From Rallus limicola (taxonomy: Eukaryota; Chordata; Aves; Gruiformes; Rallidae): a stretch of DNA of 64,000 nt. Each line of letters opens with the position of its first letter. Position 1 is the first letter of the stretch. Under the pieces are notes generated by a model that had not been told where the DNA came from, ran no database searches, and was given only the letters and a program-made list of their open reading frames with translations. Position numbers and translations under genes: made by a program. The stretch is taken from assembly GCA_022605955.1 (NCBI GenBank), contig JAKCOZ010000039.1, positions 4,583,501 through 4,647,500 of the forward strand. The letters run 5' to 3'. Below are positions 22,166 to 34,646 of the stretch, piece by piece.

Positions 22166-22818
22166 ACAACTGACACCAATTTTAAAGACATATTTCCCAG
22201 CTACAATAAGGATCAAGTGTAAAAGTGCTTGATGGATGTAAACATTAGATGCCTTTCAAGCCTTCTGAGGCAGCACTGCACAAGCCTTAACAGAACTGAA
22301 AACACAACATTAATGCATAGAAGTGATTCATCAACCCCATGGAGATTTTAAGAAATGTTCTACCTTTAGAGAAAAATTCCACCACTTTACACAGTGGGCA
22401 ACTGAAAAAATAGCTAAACTGAACAGCTTTAATGAAAAAGGTGTCATCCCTAATTCATCAGAACAGCCAGACCATCAGCTACACACTGATGAAGAGAACT
22501 TCAGGAAAACATTCTCACAAAGAAATCCCCACAATTAAGACCCATCCTTGAAGCATGCATGCATTTGCTTTATTCAAAATTACACTCAAACTTGTTTCAG
22601 GCATTTTTTATGACTTAACTTCAGTTAGAAAAATACATCCACTGTGGCATTTCATTATTTGATAAACTGTGCCATGGCTCCTCCTCTTTGTTTATCTGAG
22701 GTGTTTGACAAGCACTGTTAACATCCTTTCTTGAGTTGTTATAGTTTATGCAGAAGGTAGGTGAGTGACTCAGATTTTGCACCCATCCTAGCATGTGAAA
22801 ATACATTCATCTCACTTA
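22166..22818. other. Nothing recognised
   Basis: About 650 bases of unique-looking AT-rich DNA between two CR1 fragments. Confidence 0.4.
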
Positions 22819-23240
22819 GAATTATAGAATGTGTGTTAGGTTGGAAGGGACCTTTAAAGGTCACCTAGTCCAACCACCCTGCAGTAAGCAGGGACACCTT
22901 TAACTGGATCAGGTTGCTCAGAGCTTCATCAAGCCTGACTTGAATGTCCCCAGGGATAGGACCTCCACCACCACTCTGGATGACCTGTGATGACCTGTTC
23001 ATGGTCTCACCACTCTCATAGTGAAGACCATCTTCCTAATGTCTAATGTCTAATCTAAACTGCTCTAGTTTAAAGTCATTGCCCCTCATCCTACTGCTCC
23101 ATGCCCTTGCAAACATTCCTTCCCCAGCTTTCCTGTAGGCCCCTTCAGCCACTGGAAGGCCGCTGTAAGGTCTCCCCTGAGCCTTCTCTTCTCCAGGCTG
23201 AACGAGTCCAGCTCAGCTTATCTTCATAGGAGAGGTTAAT
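22819..23240 (-). mobile_element. CR1 LINE 3' fragment
   Basis: It starts at the complementary tail (AATTATAGAATGTGTGTTAGG), followed by GTTGGAAGGGACC and the 3' UTR. It reaches CTTCTCTTCTCCAGGCTGAA and ends near CTTCATAGGAGAGGTT, typical antisense CR1. There is a short duplication of CTAATGTCTAATGTCTAATC near 23036-23052. Confidence 0.92.
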
Positions 23241-23454
23241 TCTTCACACATAACCCAGGTGAATTTCTGTCATGACAACACACTGTTTAAATTCTGCACT
23301 GTGCATCCTTGAAGCATTACACAAGCAGCAATTTCATTGGGCAGTGTCAATGTTACAGTGCAGTAGTTAACTCCTACCTGTAGCTGGTTAACTTGTACCT
23401 CTGTGATGCTTGCTTGTTCAGTTGCTGACAATGTATGATTATTCAATGGGAGAT

Positions 23455-24403
23455 GGTGCTCAACCAATCTTGTAGCCTTCTATGATGTCATCACTGGCTG
23501 GGTAGATCACAGAATCACATAATCACAGGGGTTGGAAGGGACCTTGAGAGATCGTCTGGTCCAAACCCCCTGCCAAAGCAGCTCCCTGGGACAGGTCTTT
23601 TTCAGCTTTACTATCAGGATGTCATGGAAGACAGTATCAGAAGCCTTGCTGAAGTCAAGGTAGATGACATTCACTGCTCTCCCTCATTCAACAGATGACA
23701 TGTTGGAGAGGAACTCTGTGGAGAAGGACCTGGGGGTCCTAGTTGATGACAGTTTGGCCATGAGCCAGCAGTGTGCACTGGTGGCTGAGAGAGCCAATGG
23801 GATCCTGGGGTGCATCAAAAGGAGCATGACCAGCAGGTTGAAGGAGGTGATTCTCCCCCTCTACTCTGCCCTGGTCAGGCCCCACCTGGAGTATTGTGTC
23901 CAGTTCTGGGCTCCCTGGTATAAAACAGACAGGGATCTACTGGAAAGAGTCCAGCAAAGAGCTATGAAGATGATTAAGGCCTGGATCATCTCCCCTGTGA
24001 GGACAGGCTTAATGAACTGGGGCTGTTCATCTTTGAGAAAAGAAGGTAAAGAGGGGATCATATTAATGTTTATAAATATCTCAAGTGTGGGACCCAGGAG
24101 AAAATGGCCAGGCTCTTTTTCAGTGGTCTGTGGGGACAGGACAAGGGGCAATGGCTCCAAGTTGGAGCACAGGAAGTTCCGCACCAACATGTGGAAGAAC
24201 TTTTACACAGTGAGGGTGACAGAGCCCTGGGACAGGCTGCCCAGGGGGTTGTGGAGTCTCCTTCTCTGGAGATATTCAGGACCCATCTGGACACCTATCT
24301 GTGTGATCTGTCCTAGGGAACCTGCTTTGGCAGGGGGGTTGGACCTAATGATCTCTGGAGGTCCCTTCCAGCCCTTACGATTCTGTGATTCTGTGATGAT
24401 ATG
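23455..24403 (+). mobile_element. Rearranged CR1 LINE with an internal inverted segment
   Basis: Three CR1 pieces lie end to end. The first, 23455-23506, is sense (CTTGTAGCCTTCTATGATG). The second, 23507-23692, is antisense: a 3' tail and UTR joined directly to reverse-transcriptase sequence. The third, 23693-24403, is sense from GGAGAGGAACTCTGTGGAG to the tail GATTCTGTGATTCTGTGATG. The last piece encodes DLGVLVDDSLAMSQQCALVA and [20 protein letters not shown] in one long frame. It is either an inversion during insertion or a second CR1 landing inside the first. Confidence 0.85.
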
Positions 24404-26533
24404 ACAGTGGTGTCTCTAATGCAATTTCTTACACAGGGCATGATGCTGCAGACAGTCATTGTAATATCAATTTCTAGAAGTGTGTTGAATTGTAACTCTT
24501 CAATATAAATAGCTTGTGTTTTGTAATGAAGCATCCTTATGGTTAGCGACAAGCTAGCTGGTGTTACAATCACATGTACTGTGATACTGACTTAAATGCG
24601 CATTACCATCTCCCATTAGAAAAACAATACACCTGACCTACAGCTCCAGCCTTAGCACCAAAATCCCAGTGCAGCTACTCTGAGATTTCCTTGCATGAAA
24701 GGCAGTAGAGTTAGAGAAGGGTGTTCCTCCAGTTACAGGCAAAGACATTAGGAAACAGCTAAGAGGTCTACAAATCAAGTGCCATAAATTAACGTGCACT
24801 GTGTCTACTGTGTCTGCAGTGCACATTAATTTATGGCACTTGATTTGTCACAGAGATTATGGCACGCTAATTTGTCACTTGATCACTCACAGAGGGAGGA
24901 CTGTAATTATAAACAGGCCATGCCCCTGATCCACAGACGAACAGGTAAAAAACAATCCTTTCCCCTCTATAGTCACATCTAAAACACCTCAGAAGCCTTT
25001 CCCCTTATCTTCACTTTGCTCAAAGGACCCTTTTTTCCACACACCTTTTGCAACGCTGACACTTCTAGTCCTGCTGCCCCTGCAATGCAGCCAGGCTTCG
25101 CTGCAGGTCAGCCAGACCGCATCACCACAGGCTTCTAACCTTTCCATGGCTTTTCTCTTCCTCTCCCACAGCTTCAGCTTTCCTCTGCCTCTGCATCAGC
25201 CACACAGGTCTGAGCAGCAGCACACTTCCACTCCCTCCCACCTCTTGGGCTGCTGACAGGCTCTCACCTTCCTCCCCTTCACTCCCAGGTGCCTTGGGGA
25301 GCCTTAGGAAGAGCAGCGGCTGCCCACTTTCTCCTGTCATCATTCTCGGATATTTCTTAGCAAGGTAAGTGGCAACCCAAAAAGCCTGAAGGAACCATCG
25401 ATCCCCTTTCCACCAATGATCAGAAATTGTATTCAGAGGATTTGGGGCATCTGCCTAAGAAGAGATACAGCACCTCCATCTTACTCAGCAGCATTGCCTA
25501 TTGGCAGTCCAGAGGGGGTCTGCAGGGATCCCCAGCTGAGAAGGAGTTTGGGGCCTGCCGTAGGTGAGCAGTTTCCTTGCAGGAGCTAAGGTATTCCCAC
25601 AGTGGCCTTTTCTGTCATGACCACCTCTTGGCTCTTGCATTTGTGACTGCCCACTGTGGTGTCCCAAGACCTTTTCCTTCCTGCAGGCTGCTTCTGCTTC
25701 AGAGAAGAGTTTCTCCAAAATCCATTGTTTCGCAAAGTCACATTCGTATAATGCAACACCTCCCTTGCCACTGCTGATACACTCACGGGGTTGTGGATGT
25801 GTCCTCCATCCAAGAACTTATATAGGATGGGAAAAACATGACAGGGAGCAGAGCAGGGGCAGCAGCACAGATCCTCCAAGCTCAGTGGAAGCTTCCTGTG
25901 GACCTTGCAAAGTATCGTTGTTAAAATGACAGCACAATTTTAAATGAACCCTTTGAGGGGAACCTCCTGGTCCATGAAAAATTAGGGCAAATCAAAATTA
26001 ATAGAAATTATTTAGAAGTGATCTCATTTAAACAAATAATATATTTCCCTTACATAAGTACAGGGGACCTGATCTAGTTCTCACTACAGTTTGATGCTAT
26101 CTGAATCACCTTTTTGTTCCGTGTGACCCTGTTCTCGTTCCTGTTCAAGTCAGTGATTTAGGTACTGAAACACCTGCTTCATTTCTGAAAATGGACCCTG
26201 AACACTTGAATGCTGTTGAAAAGTAAATGAGTCCTTGTGAAGCAGGAGTCATTACTCTGATGGCATGTTCTCAGGTGGGGGCAGGTAATTTGACCCACTG
26301 CTGGGACTGTCTATGTTAGCAGTGTATCCTGAAATGCCACGTGTGATCTCTGCAGGAGAGAGAATACTAAAGTCTGGGGGCTTTGCAGAATGTATGTGAA
26401 AATAATACCTTTAATGCCTTATTATTCCTGCATTTCCTGCCAGAAAAAGCCTTGAGAATGCAAAGCAATGGCGGGTGATCCCATGGAACCTGTCACAACA
26501 TGGACACTGGGGTCTTTTGGAAGTGTAACCATG
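24404..26533. other. Unannotated stretch containing the long hairpin
   Basis: Apart from the inverted repeat at 24770-24848, I see no exon, CR1 tail or LTR end. Pyrimidine-rich text around 25100-25350 resembles nothing specific. Confidence 0.4.
24770..24848. repeat. 79-base hairpin: 32-bp arms, one mismatch, 15-base loop
   Basis: The left arm (24770-24801) begins ACAAATCAAGTGCCATAAAT. The right arm (24817-24848) is its reverse complement apart from one position (C at 24793 against T in the matching arm). The loop is 24802-24816. A partial echo of the arm (GGCACGCTAATTTGTCACTTG) follows at 24871-24891. The geometry fits a small palindromic transposon remnant or a microRNA-like precursor. No protein coding potential. 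Confidence 0.93.
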
Positions 26534-27122
26534 TGTCGTGGTTTCACCCCAGCTGTGGGCCGAGATCCACGCAGCTGCCTGCTCCTTAAAGTAAAAGAGC
26601 AGGAGAAGAGGGAAAGGGGAGGGGGGAAACAAGGGAAGGGACAAGGAAGGGGCAAATAACTCCGAAACCAAGAAACTAAGAGGCCCGTGGGTTGGGCTAA
26701 GGATAGTTTACTAAGATAACAGAAAAAGAAAATATATACAATGCTAACAGGATTTAGAGCAAAAGAATATGAAACTATTGATACACAATGCAGTTTCTCA
26801 CCCAACCACACAACTCAGGCCGCACCACCCAGAGCTGTCCCGGAACCCGACCGTCCCCCCAAGACCCTCGTGTCCCGGCCGCTCGCGTCCCGGAACCGCC
26901 CCCCTTCTTCCTCCCATCAGCCCCCCTTTATCCTGGGCAGGACGTAATTGGCATGGAATACTCTCTTTGGCCCATCTGGGTCACCTGTCCTGGCTTTGAC
27001 TGTCTGACTGCAACTAAAAACATCAGGGTGTTATCAGCACTGCTTTCATTTTAACTCCCAAACACAGCATTCCATCCGCTGCTACAAATGAAATTAACTC
27101 TATCCTGACTGAAACCAGGACA
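26534..27122 (-). mobile_element. Solo LTR, 0.58 kb family, minus orientation
   Basis: On the plus strand it runs from TGTCGTGGTTTCACCCC to GACTGAAACCAGGACA, flanked by CCATG on both sides (26529-26533 and 27123-27127). It matches the copy at 31945-32522 in reverse orientation, about 95% identical by eye. The sense strand begins TGTCCTGGTTTCAGTCAGG and ends GGTGAAACCACGACA, the ends of a widespread bird LTR group. Five-base duplications again suggest ERVL-like. No internal genes. Confidence 0.94.
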
Positions 27123-27127
27123 CCATG

Positions 27128-27437
27128 ATATCCTGAAATACCTGCTGGTGCAACAAGAGCATCTTACCTCTGTCTCTGTCTGTTCATGCAGGAAGAAGTG
27201 AGGCAGACCTAGCCATGCAGGGCTTCACCTCTAGCTGGAATCTGACTCTGTGCTATCCCTCCTTGAGACACGGAATCTCTGACCCCCATGCAACCATCGC
27301 CATCCACTCCAGGACCTGTGAACTTCCCATGGAGCTCTGGTAATGGCATTCCCAGTGGCACCCTGCACAACTGCTGTGTGGAGCTAGAGTAGGACAGAGA
27401 AGGTAGCATGGAGAGTAATGACCCATGCCTACAAAGA
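27128..27437. other. Nothing recognised
   Basis: About 310 bases between the LTR and a CR1 fragment; no exon or repeat seen. Confidence 0.35.
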
Positions 27438-27572
27438 TGAGGAAATGGTCTCAAGTTGCGTCAGGAGAGGTTTAGATTGGGTATTAGGAAAAATTAATTT
27501 ACTGAAAGAGTGGTCAGGCATTGGAACAGGCTGCCCAGAGAGGTAGTGGAGTCACCATCTCTGGAGGTGTTT
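27438..27572 (+). mobile_element. CR1 LINE internal fragment, truncated at both ends
   Basis: GGAAATGGTCTCAAGTTGCG through TTACTGAAAGAGTGGTCAGG to GGAGTCACCATCTCTGGAGG is late CR1 ORF2. The 3' UTR and tail are missing. Confidence 0.85.
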
Positions 27573-28689
27573 TGGAGGCATTTTGGAGACAGAGGCATGT
27601 AAAAAGTTCTCTCATACTGAAAAGGGTAGCTTTGATGGGTCCATTCTGAGAAGCAGTGGTTCTCCAAACCTCACCCCTTCCCATAGAGCTGGGGACAGGA
27701 GCAGCCAGTAGGATAATGTCCTGGTAAACTTATGCTGGGAGACTGGTTTATGACTTTACATGCTTATGCAGCACTTAGTTTCTAAACCCTTAACTCTGAA
27801 AACATGTCTTTGAGTCTTCTAAGGAAATATTTATTTCTGTTTCACTGTCAAGCTGTCTTATTTAGGAATCAAGATGAGCCATAAAGATCAAAAAACCTGT
27901 TTCCACAAAGGAAAGCAAAAGATGATTCCTAAGCAGGGGATACCACCTACAACCAACCTAGAAAGATCTCCAGTCCTCCAAACATATGAGCAGAGGAGAG
28001 AACAGTGCCTGCTGCGAGAGGAGGAGATAGGGCAACAATCAGTCACTGGTCTTGGTGCAGATTGCAGCCAAACGTCCCTGTGAAACAAAAAGCAGATACC
28101 CCTGAGGCCAGGGATGAGCTTTGGGCTTTTGGACTTGATACCAAAGTCCCAAAGTCATTTACTTCAAAGAGATCTCCCATGCTAAAGTGACCCTGTCAAA
28201 TTTTTCCTTATGGCCCAGCCCCAGGCCCTTGTGGTAAGAGCTTAGCCTTACTTAAAAGGCATAAGGAGTGAGATTAATTTCCTGCAAGGAGTTTGAACTT
28301 TGAAGGAGAGGCATTTAAGCAAGTGAAATATGAAATAGCAGGGAAAAAAAAAAAACACCTGCAAAATGAAAGCAATGATAAATAAATAACATGAAAGTGT
28401 ACACCCCCACTACAAATTTAATAGGCTACGCCCAGCCATGAATTATTGAGCAGAACCATCCATTTGCTGCCATAGGGAGTACTAGTCAAATGTTAATAAC
28501 AGTGCACGAGCTAATCTTAGCTTTTACTTGGGGGAGAGGCAAGGGGAGAAGAGGTTGAGAAAGCCTGGCCACCATTAGCCAATGAAGCAGCCACGGCCCG
28601 TGGCCTACCCTCAGCTTGACTGCAGCGGGAGGAGGACACGCACCCTTGGCTCTACTGGAAAAGCACCCAAATATTGCATCTCAAGTGAC
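27573..28689. other. Nothing recognised
   Basis: About 1.1 kb without a supported gene. An open frame at 27874-28083 (69 codons) has no recognisable features. Confidence 0.35.
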
Positions 28690-28755
28690 TTCTATGGTTG
28701 GACTCGATGATCTAAAGGGTCTCTTCCAACCCAGGTGATTCTATGATTCTATGAT
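28690..28755 (+). mobile_element. CR1 LINE 3' tail only
   Basis: GGTTGGACTCGATGATCTAA and TCTTCCAACCCAGGTGATTC then two ATTCTATG units: the last 66 bases of a CR1. Confidence 0.9.
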
Positions 28756-30835
28756 CACCTGGCTGAGAAACACATTCCCAGAAGGATATGGATGTGTAAG
28801 GGTAATTCGTGGAGGCTGTTGTAACATGTTATATGTCTCTCATGGTTTTTGTTAGACTGGAGATTTAGTTAGAACCTGACTCAGCCCAAACTCTGTCTCT
28901 TAGCTGCTCCGTTGTGGGTTTTTTTTCAGGAAACATTTCACCTTTGTGATGGGGGGGAAAGGTATAAAAACGTGACTAAGCTGGCCAGAGGTTTACAGGT
29001 ATAAAATCATAGCAGAACAGATAGAAAAGATGTTTTATTTTTAATATTTATGTCAGTTTTGTAGGTGTTTTTTAAAATCTGTCTCACAGTCAACCAACCT
29101 TCTCATTTACCTGTTCCACTGATCGTCCTCAATCTTCCTGAATTTTTGTTGAGTGAAGCATACGTGGCTTGGGCATGGTAGGAAAATGAGTTTCCCTAAG
29201 CCTCCTCCCCTGCCTGTTACATGGGCACAGGGCTATGACACATGCCCAGGGTGGCTGTCATGGGAAAGATAAAGCCATCTCTGCTGGGAACCCAGGCGCC
29301 ACTATCCCAAAGCCACAATTTCAAGTACCTGTCTTCTACTGCAAACTGGTGCAAGGGCAGGAAGAAAACCCACAAAAATACACAATTATAAATGAAGCTG
29401 CTCTCCTGAACAAATTTCTCCACGGGTGGCTTTTTGCCAAGAAAAGATAATTCAGTTTGCTTTGGATCCAGACAGAAATCTGCACACAAACAAAATGCTG
29501 TGTGCATGCTTGTATCATTATGCTTTGATTTTGTATGATTTTAAATGCTGGAAATTTTAACCTCCTAGGCTGTTGGCTTTGCCTTTTAGCTTATTTTTGT
29601 TATTTTTTTTCCCCCCTCAGCCTATATTCCTGTATCTCTTCCTCTTTTTTGGCATGTTTCCCTTTATTGTCTCATTTTCCCTCGGCAAGTTTTCTGTTTT
29701 TCTCCTTTCTCCCTCTACCTCTTGCCATTTCCCCACTCCCTGACTCCTGCCTTAGCAGTTTCTGCTTGGCTTGCAGCCACACAGTAGTCATCTGTCAGCA
29801 TTCTTCTTAATATTTCTATGAAGCCCCACTTCTTTTTGCTGCCTTTCACTTGTATTTTCCAAGTCGGGGGGAGGGGGAGAGGTCAATGGCCTGAACTCCT
29901 GGATGGAAACTGCTGCTCAGAAAACCGTACAAGTGGTTGTTAGTTCCCTGTTGGACAGCCAGACTATAGCAGAACCAGGCAAAGATGTCACTCTGAAGAA
30001 AGACCCCCCTCTTCCTCTCTGCATGTGACCTCTTCCTGAAAATTCAGCAGGACAAGGAACCAAAACTGGGGAGGGTGGCTCTGATGCCTTGCAATGATTC
30101 CCTGCAGACTAATCTTCTCCTGATTCACTTCACAGTGAGCTAACACCCACCATGCTCCTGTGCAGCACACTGATACTGTCAGTGTATCCCCAGCTGCATG
30201 CTGCAAGCTCTGGTTCACATTTAAGCACCAGAGTTGCAGGTGTCCTTGCAAAGCCTAATTCAGCCTGTTTACGTTTCCTCAATAGCTTCAGGTGTATGTT
30301 GTAATCTTGGTTTCCTCCAGGCTGAAGAGTTTGCTACCTTTCATTTTGAAAGTAACTGTATTTCCACCTGCCAGTGAGATTTCAGTACTGTGGTAACTCT
30401 ATACTTAAAGCTCAGGGACACCTTTGGCAGGTGCATTTCTGGCCACAGCCACATGAATGAGGCATAGCAAGGGCAGCTGGTATGGAAATTATGATCTCCA
30501 GCTACTCTATGCCCAAGGGTATGTTCCAGAAACGAACGCAAGGGATGTTGTCTCACAAATGAGAGAGAAATTACTGGGCATTTGCCAAGATACCGTGCAC
30601 CAGTGGCTCTGCAGCCTCCTGCAAATCTTTACGGTCTCCCTCCCAGCACACAGATACCTGCATCCCTAAACCCCAGCTTTTATAAAGGCCATTATTTCAG
30701 GAGGTCTCCCTACCTGCCCTTGCAAAATAGGTCAGCATTTAAGCAAAATCTGTGTGCTTCTGTCCAAAATTTCTGGGACATGCCACTGCATGGATTCTGT
30801 GCACATGGGGCAACACAGGAGAGTACTCAATTCCC
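28756..30835. other. Nothing recognised
   Basis: About 2 kb with T-rich patches near 29600-29740. The open frames at 29217-29507 and 29535-29810 are low-complexity or without motifs. Confidence 0.35.
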
Positions 30836-30837
30836 AC

Positions 30838-31418
30838 CACAAGAAGGGGTCTGGGAGTCCTAGTGGACAACAGGTTAACCCAGAATTGTGCTGTCATGGC
30901 CAAGAAAGCCAATGGCATCCTGAGGTGTATCAAGAAAAGTGTGGCCAGCAGGTACAGGGATGTTCTGCTTTCCCTCTACTCTGCACTGTTGAGGCCTCAT
31001 CTGGAATACTATGTGCAGTGCTGGGCTCCCCAGTTCCAGAAGGACAAGGAACTACTGGAGAGGGTACAAAGAAGGGCTGTGAAGATGGATAGGTGACTAG
31101 AACATCTCTCTTATGAAGAGAGGCTGAGAGACTACTGCATGTAGCAATAGGGCGAGGGGTAATGGTTTTAAACTAGAAAAGGGTAGATTTAGGTTGGATA
31201 TTAGGAAAAAGTTCTTCACTATGAGGGTAGTAGATCACTAGGAACAGGTTGCCCAGAGAGGTGGTGGAGGCCACATCCCTGGATGTATTCAAGGTCAGAT
31301 TTGATGGGCTCTGAGTGCCCTGATCTAGTAAAGGTGTCCCTGCTTACTGCAGGGGGATTGGACTAGATGGCCTATAAAGGTCCCTTCCATTATTCCAGCA
31401 TTCTATGATTCTATGACA
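30838..31418 (+). mobile_element. CR1 LINE fragment, internally deleted
   Basis: Begins [54 protein letters not shown], then skips part of ORF2 near 31125-31145. It resumes at GGTTTTAAACTAGAAAAGGG and ends in ATTCTATGATTCTATGAC near 31398-31414. The next CR1 follows at once. Confidence 0.9.
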
Positions 31419-31777
31419 TTTTAGCCTAGAGACTGAGGGGGGATCTTATCAATGCTTATAAATACTTGAGGGGTGGGTGCCAGGAGGATGGGGTCAGTCT
31501 GTTTTCAGTGCTGCCCAGTGACAGGACAAGAGGCAACTGTCATAAACCTGAATATAGGAAGTTCCACCTAAACATGAGGAGGAACTTTACTGTGAGGGTG
31601 ACAGAGCACTGGAACAGGCTGCCCAGAGAGGTTGTGGAGTCTCTTTCTCTGGAGATACTCAAAAACTGCCTGGATGCTGTCCTGTGCAGCCTGTTCTAGG
31701 TGAACCTGCTCTGACAGGGGCTTTGGACTAGATGATCTCCAGAGCTCCCTTCCAACCCCTATCATTCTGTGATTCTG
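31419..31777 (+). mobile_element. CR1 LINE 3' fragment, abutting the previous one
   Basis: Starts mid ORF2 (TTTAGCCTAGAGACTGAGGG), encodes [20 protein letters not shown] and [19 protein letters not shown], and ends CATTCTGTGATTCTG. It is a second, separate CR1 in the same orientation as 30838-31418. Confidence 0.9.
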
Positions 31778-31944
31778 CAGGATGTATGAGAGAAAAAATA
31801 CATAGCAGATAGATGGTCACTGCCTCAGGGGACACCTCTTTTGCAGCTACTAGGACTTCTGGTCACCATTGGTTTCACAAACCCATTTAACTAAGGGCAC
31901 GTAGTCACTGAAGGCAGACTGGTACAGAAACACTTGAGTCTGCT

Positions 31945-32522
31945 TGTCCTGGTTTCAGTCAGGATAGAGTTAACTTCATTTGTAGCAGCGGATGGGATGC
32001 TGTGTTTGGGAGTTAAAATGAAAGCAGTGCTGAGAACACCCTGATGTTTCTAGTTGCAGTCAGACAGTCAAAGCCAGGACAGGTGACCCAGATGGGCCAA
32101 AGAGAGTATTCCATGCCAATTACATCCTGCCCAGGATAACAGGGGGCAGATGGGAGGAAGAGGGGAGGCGGTTCCGGGCCGGGATGCGTGGTTCTTGGGG
32201 GACGGTCGGGTTCCAGGACAGCTCTGGGTGGTGCGGCCTGAGTTGTGTGGTTCGGTGAGAAACTGCATTGTGTATCAATAGTTTCATATTCTTTTGCTCT
32301 AAAGTCCTGTTAGCATTGTTATATTTTATCTTTCTGTTATCTTAGTAAACTATCCTTATCCCAACCCACGGGCCTCTTAGTTTCTTGGTTTTGGAGTTAT
32401 TTGCCCCTTCCTTTTCCCTTCCCTTGTTTCCCCCCCCCCCTTTCCCTCTTCCTCTGCTCTTTTACTTTAAGGAGCAGGCAGCTGCGTGGATCTCAGCCCA
32501 CAGCCGGGGTGAAACCACGACA
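31945..32522 (+). mobile_element. Solo LTR, 0.58 kb family, plus orientation
   Basis: TGTCCTGGTTTCAGTCAGG to GGTGAAACCACGACA with CTGCT on both sides (31940-31944 and 32523-32527). Nearly the same sequence as 26534-27122 in opposite orientation. A C-run lies near 32431-32440. No viral coding sequence. Confidence 0.94.
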
Positions 32523-32527
32523 CTGCT

Positions 32528-34165
32528 TAAGGATGAATGGCCACTCAAAGCTTTGTAGCAAGGGCAGCCAGAAAGGGTTACCTGAACATCAGTGTGAAAA
32601 TGCCAACCCACACCTAAGGGCTGCTTTTGAATTGGCTTGAAAAATTGTCTTCTATGGGTGCAGCATCCACACCAAAATACTGGGGCTCACTGGTTTATCA
32701 CAGCACTAAGAACTGCATTGCCTTTTTTAACTGAAAGAACACTCAAAATGGAAAGAAGACAGGAGGAGGGTGGTATTTCTTTAAAAATATGGGAATAATA
32801 TTTAAAAATATTTTGATTCCTTCTGATATTAGAAATCAGATGTAAAATGTGTCAGTTATACTGTGACTTAAATGAAATTGAAGGTTTACATCATGTAAAC
32901 ATTTACCATCATCAAGAAACAAAATGTGCCAAACATAATTTTCTCCTTGCAAGGCTTTTTTAAAATGATTTGTCCCAAATGCCCTGTGCATCCTGACACC
33001 TCCAGTACTACCTAAACCCCAAAAACTTCTGCAAATACCAGTTTTCCTACTGATGTGCATATTCAAACACAGTTTAAAGAGTTTCTGCTGGTGTCAGTTC
33101 TGAGAAACACACCCTCAAGAGCATGGGAGATCTTCAGTGGCTGATGACCCCACCTAATCAGGAAGGGAGTAGGACAGTCTTACCTTCTCTGCCCCAGTGT
33201 TCCCTTGCACCATCTATCCATCTGATGTCCATGCTGTTACTGCACGATTTCACAGGCAGCAGATGCCCCAGGCTTATCATTTGATGGCACCATAGGTCTC
33301 TCCCACCAGGTAGAGGGAACCCTGTTCCCACAGAGATGGCTGCTTTGCTGGGGCAACCCCACCAGCCAGCTTGGCAAGGCCCACCTATTCAGGAGGACAC
33401 ATTCCTCTAATTCTTAGTCTTCTTACCAAGGCCAAGATAGGTGTGACTCTGCTTAGCCTTGCAGCAGAGAAGCTGGTGAGGAACCCCATGATGAGCAGAG
33501 TCAAAGCAGATGGTAAAGCATGCCCATGGAGAAATGGCAAGGTGGGTATTTTAAAATAGAGCTGTCAGCAGAAAGTAAGGGTTTGTTTTTTTTAAAGAAT
33601 GCATGAATATTTCATTTTAATTCATAGGCAACAGTAACTGTTGTGACATTGTTGCTCTTTGCATGTCCCTGATCACTTCCTGTGTTCTAATTAACTTTGC
33701 TCATTAAAGACAAGCTGGCCAAGCCAGTAACATGCAAATGACCTCACTATAGCTGCAAAATGTGTTTCAAGTTATTTCCACTTCTGTTGTGTAGTCTTTG
33801 CTGTTTTCTCTAACCCTGAGTGAATCTGGGTGAACTCCAAGATCTAGATCTCAAGAAGTTCCAGGAACTTCTAATCTGCAGGTCTTCTAGAAAGCCTGGA
33901 TGCATTCCTGGAACATTAAGGAGTACAGCACAGTTTTCTGACAGTAGCTGCTCAACCCTTTCCAGAGACTGCTCCATTTTTTTTTCATGCCTTAAATTGG
34001 GTAATCTGAAATCTAGGTTTTATTTTGAAATGGATACACAGGTGAAAAGAACTGAGGAGCAAAGTCCCAACACCTGCCTGTCCATACAGACAGCAAACAT
34101 ACAGGGAGGGTAAAAATTAAAAAATAGTCTGCCAAAGCTAACTTTAAGGAGTCAGATAAATTTTC
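32528..34165. other. Nothing recognised
   Basis: About 1.6 kb without a supported gene or repeat. Short open frames at 32836-33066 and 33820-34113 lack motifs. Confidence 0.35.
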
Positions 34166-34646
34166 AAGTGTATATTCTGGAGAGAGTCCAGAGAAGGGCG
34201 ACAAAGTTGATTAGGGGACTGGAACATCTACCCTACGAGGAAAGGCTGAGTGAGCTGGGGCTGTTCAGCCTGGAAAAAAGAAGACTTAGGGGGGACCTAA
34301 TTAATGTCTATAAATATCTTAGACATGGGTTGCAGGGGGAATTGGACAGCCCCTTTTCAGTGGTCTGTGGGGACAGGACTAGGGGCAATGGCTGTAAGCT
34401 AGAGCATAGGAAGTTCCGCACCAACATGCGGAAGAACTTTTTCACAGTGAGGGTGACGGAGCAGTGGAATAGGCTGCCCAGGGAGGTGGTGGAGTCTCCT
34501 TCTCTGGAGATATTCAAGTCTCGTCTGGACGCCTATCTATGTAGTATGAGATAGGGAGCCTGCTTTGGCAGGGGGGTTGGACCCGATGATCTCTTGAGGT
34601 CCCTTCCAACCCCTAAGATTCTGTGATTCTGTGATTCTGTGATTAC
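34166..34646 (+). mobile_element. CR1 LINE 3' fragment, relatively intact
   Basis: One open frame at 34168-34554 (128 codons) reads [40 protein letters not shown] and [20 protein letters not shown], ending in a stop near 34554. It is followed by the UTR and three ATTCTGTG tail units. It matches the copy at 53334-53906 closely, so both belong to a younger subfamily. Confidence 0.95.

Noticed and set aside
23664..24404. 246-codon plus-strand open frame that could be taken for a gene
   Set aside because: It is the end of CR1 ORF2 fused to the antisense CR1 block; the sequence recurs at 34166 and 53334.
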